Positions 60,876 to 64,000 of a stretch of 64,000 bases of DNA are shown piece after piece. The stretch comes from Euleptes europaea (lineage: Eukaryota; Chordata; Lepidosauria; Squamata; Sphaerodactylidae). Where the stretch lies: positions 71,973,879 through 72,037,878 of the forward strand of contig NC_079314.1 of assembly GCF_029931775.1 (NCBI RefSeq). The letters run 5' to 3'. The notes beneath the pieces are model-generated. The model was not told where the DNA came from. It ran no database searches and saw only the letters and a list, made by a program, of their open reading frames with translations. Made by a program: the position numbers and the translations under genes. The stretch's first letter is position 1. The number at the start of each line of letters is the position of its first letter.

Positions 60876-62236
60876 TGCCCTGAACTTGTCGTAACAAATT
60901 ATGGCCTTGAGGTTTGCTAAATTTAGACATATAAATAATATAATCTGTATTACAAAGATACATTCATTTGAGCAGGTATAGCAGGCTTTGCTTTTGTAAT
61001 TAGGGCCTCTTCACAAGATCAGGTTTTCATAAATAGACTTCATTTCCATGTAGGAAGTTGCATTTACTACATTTGTCTGAAGTGCTATGCAAGCATTTAT
61101 TTTTGCCATGAATATATAGGTTTGGTAGCTGTTGCATCTTTGGTTTGACATTAGCCTTACTTGTGAAATAAACATGATCTTCCTTGGTGTCCCAACCACC
61201 TTCCCACCCCTTCTCTCTTTGTTTCCCTTTATGTAAAACTTTACATAAGTTCCTCAAGGCAAAAATCTGTCATCTTTTACTCTGTCAAGCATCATGTACA
61301 TAATTGCTGTATGTATTATCCTACTCTCTCTGCTTTGATTTTAGATTTATGTAATACCATTTTCTGCATTGTTTAACATATTTCTAATACTTCTAATATA
61401 CTTTGTAATCCTTCTTGAGTCTCTGTGAGAAAGAGGGACTATAAAATAAATAAAATAAAATGGCTGCATAAATAAAATAAGTTTGGGTTTAAAAAAACTC
61501 ACAAGATTTGCTCACAGAACAAATCTTTCCTGTCTCCCCTTGTCCATCTTCAGTCTCCTGTGCTACTTGGAAAGTTGGATGCTAGTCAGGAGGCTGCAGC
61601 TCTAATGATAAATTTGAGACAATCATGGATCCACGGTTTCTACTTGCACCCAGGATAATCTGGATCCAACCTATTGTATTACTCATTGGGGTCAGTGATT
61701 GTATTTCCTATATTCCTCAACACTGTCCTTTTTGTCCCTTAAAAGAGCAAATCGTAGTGGTGGGAAGCAACAATAATACCTGCTACAGTACTGTTTAGGA
61801 CAATTTACTGGGTGAACAATATTGTAGCACTTCACCATGAGTGTTCCAGAGAGTGTTTAACAGGTTTAACATGTAGAGAGTTTCTTAATGGTAGATTCTA
61901 AAGATCTTATACTATCACCTTTTATATTTGGAAAGTTTATAGTTGACTGGTTTGTGGCTCAAAGTGTATAATATGATTTTGTTACATGTAAACTGCCTTG
62001 AGTTTATTTAATGATGAAAAGTGGCATAGAAATATTTTAAATGCCAAATCCAGTTGATGTATAAGATGTTTCAATAGAATAGGAGGTTTCAAACCTCTTT
62101 CATTTTTGAGCATTGACAATCTTACTACATAATTCTACTGTATTTTGAATGCTTCTGTTCTTTTTAAAAAGGTGATGTCCACATGGGAATTGTTAAAACA
62201 GGTTCCTGTATGGGATGTGAAAATGTTATATTGTAG
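60876..62236 (+). other. Probable FRS2 intron, L2-like tails only
   Basis: An AAATAAAATAAAA tail at 61441-61485 follows 'CTCTGTGAGAAAGAGGGACT', and 61980-62045 has 'GTAAACTGCCTTGAG' and 'GTGGCATAGAAATATTTTAA'. Both look like LINE/SINE 3' ends. No gene is seen. Confidence 0.45.
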
Positions 62237-62560
62237 GGAGCCAGCATGGTGCAGTGGATAAGAGCAGCGAACTCTAATCTGGAGAACCGGTTTTGATTCC
62301 TTGCTCCTCCACATGAGCAGTGGACTCTAATCTGGTGAACTGGGTTGGTTCCCCCACTCCTACACATGAAGCCAGCTGGGTGACCTTGGAATAGTCACAG
62401 TTCTCTGCGAACTCTCTCAGCCCCAGCTACCTCACAAGGTGTTTGTTGTGGGGAGAGGAAGGGAAGGCAATTGTAAGCTGGTTTGATTCTCCTTAAAAAA
62501 GGTAGAGAAAGTGGGCATATAAAAACCAACTCTACCTCCTCCTCTGCCTCCTTATTAATT
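62237..62560 (+). repeat. tRNA-derived SINE, most complete copy
   Basis: 'GAGCCAGCATGGTGCAGTGG' with 'ATAAGAGC' is the tRNA-like head with A box. 'AACCGGTTTTGATTCC' (B box, 62289-62300) follows. A second tRNA-like half, 'CAGTGGACTCTAATCTGGTG', then 'TCAGCCCCAGCTACCTCACA' and 'AGTGGGCATATAAAAACCAA' with a C/T-rich tail complete about 320 bp. At least six related copies occur in the window. Confidence 0.9.
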
Positions 62561-63720
62561 GCTGCAATTAAAATAAGGATTTTGTCATGCATTTGTGGCT
62601 TACCAAAGATTTCACCTGAGGGATTTATCTGATGCAGAGGAAAAGTTTTAGTGTTACAGTAATAGTTTAAGATAAGCTGACTGAACAGAAACCCCTCTCC
62701 TCTTCCCTCGTTTACCAACTTTATGTGTGGACAGCTATTTTGCTCATGGAACAATTGAGTGGCATGGTAATGGCCAGAAATTGATGTGCTGGATATTGAA
62801 CCACGCTAACATGTGATAAACCTAAATAATCAACAGAGCTTTGTGACAGTTAAACTTAGTAGTAGATTGTTTACTTTTCAAAAGCTTAAGTAAAAACTAC
62901 TGTCCACTCTAGGTGTCCCTGTTACTCTTTTCCTGCTGTGACTTCGAGTTTTTAAAATAATGCATGGCCACCAGAAGGGCCATCAGAGCATTACTACTCA
63001 GCAGACAGAAGATGAAACCTATAAAAATAAAACACTTGATGGTAATATAGCATATGCAGCCTTAACCAGTAGGCATAAATATTTAGTAATATTTGTAGCA
63101 TACAATGATAGCAAACTTAGTTCAGTCCTCCACAGTGAGGGTAGCAAGCTGTTATTTTTTCAGGCTAAACATTTGGTAGTATCCTCAGGTTTGAGACAAT
63201 ATAGGGGGTAGTAAGCAGGGGATTGTGTTTGACTATAGATTGCACATAGACCATCCTTTAGTTAAATTATAATTGAGTATTTACCAAGCTGGAAAAATAC
63301 CAAGTGTCTGGCTGCTCTGTAGCTGGATATTGAATTCTTCCACTCTGAGGCTTTACTAATTTGTCCTTTCCAGACATGATTGGTAGTTCTAACGAAGTTG
63401 GACCTTGGGTACTGAAAACATTTTGTGCCCTATGTTTCTGCTTAAAAAAATAAAACCCAACGCTTGCAATTATTAACAAAAGAGCAAAAACAGATCAATA
63501 ACATTAAGCAAAAAAAGTAACAAAAATGCATTTTTTTTTGTACAGGCAGTAAGTGACAAATTGCTCACCAAGAATAATCAGTAGCTGTGGAAAGCGTTAT
63601 TATTAGGTGGGAGACGTTTCATGCTGTAGTAGTAATAACACAGCTACAGGAGTGATTCACAGGTATCATATAAAGTTGCCCATGTTGTGACTGGAATTCA
63701 AGTCTTGGCTGGCACCTGTC
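62561..63720 (+). other. Probable FRS2 intron, unique sequence
   Basis: AT-rich with no recognised repeat or exon. Open frames on both strands are short and match nothing I know. Confidence 0.4.
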
Positions 63721-63727
63721 TAAATTC

Positions 63728-63912
63728 CTTTTTGGCTCAGTGCTTCATGCGCAAAATGTCCCAGGTTCAGATCCTTTGCATCCTAAAGGATCATGGAAGT
63801 ATAAATTGCAAAAGCCCTTGCTCTGTCTGAAGCGCTGGAAAATGGGTGCCACAGTAGACAGTGCTGAGCTAGATTGACCAGTAGTATAAAGCATCTTCCC
63901 ATGTTCACATAA
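63728..63912 (+). repeat. tRNA-derived SINE, second family
   Basis: 'GGCTCAGTGCTTCATGCGCA' and 'GTCCCAGGTTCAGATCCTTT' are A- and B-box-like. 'GGATCATGGAAGTATAAATT' and 'GACAGTGCTGAGCTAGATTG' with 'TCCCATGTTCACAT' form the body and end. 28225-28318 is the antisense 3' part of the same family. Confidence 0.7.
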
Positions 63913-64000
63913 CTCTTGAGCACATTAAGAAAAGCTTAACTAGGAAAGCACAATGCCACACTATGAGGGGTGTTTGTGTGTGGAGAGGCTGATTTGCTGC

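Overview
The window is nuclear DNA of a vertebrate, most probably a squamate lizard; a gecko is a guess only. It is AT-rich, with spliced genes and a dense mix of CR1, L2 and L1 LINEs, tRNA- and 5S-rRNA-derived SINEs, hAT elements, a Penelope-like element and LTR fossils. Gene order is CPSF6 - YEATS4 - probable FRS2, all on the + strand, which matches human 12q15. No lysozyme (LYZ) exon is visible between CPSF6 and YEATS4, where mammals have one.

1-19.9 kb holds the 3' part of CPSF6 (cleavage factor Im 68-kDa subunit). Five coding exons (894-1067, 1975-2479, 5342-5457, 6477-6630, 8691-8877) encode the Pro-rich centre and the C-terminal RS-like domain; the N-terminal RRM lies upstream of the window. 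A likely non-coding last exon starts at 19459. Introns carry an antisense L1, a CR1 tail, a 5S-derived SINE and a long repeat-poor AT-rich block.

20-33 kb is a transposon-rich spacer: an LTR-element fossil with LTRs in opposite orientation and a hAT element inside it; two more hAT elements, one carrying promoter-like GC-rich cargo and a 94-bp tandem array; an antisense CR1; and, on the minus strand at 29739-29881, one orphan exon of a TMEM63-family channel gene that keeps both splice sites.

33.4-38.9 kb is a complete seven-exon YEATS4 (GAS41), a 227-residue acetyl-lysine reader, with a CpG-rich promoter and poly(A) signal.

38.9-53.4 kb is intergenic, with LINEs, SINEs, LTR fossils and a Penelope-like insertion that has a perfect 12-bp target-site duplication. 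53.5-54.6 kb is a second CpG island with a + strand splice donor at 54167. By position this is the promoter and untranslated first exon of FRS2, and 54.2-64 kb would be its first intron.

The genes are not an operon. CPSF6 acts in mRNA 3'-end choice, YEATS4 in chromatin (SRCAP and TIP60 complexes), and FRS2 in FGF-receptor signalling.
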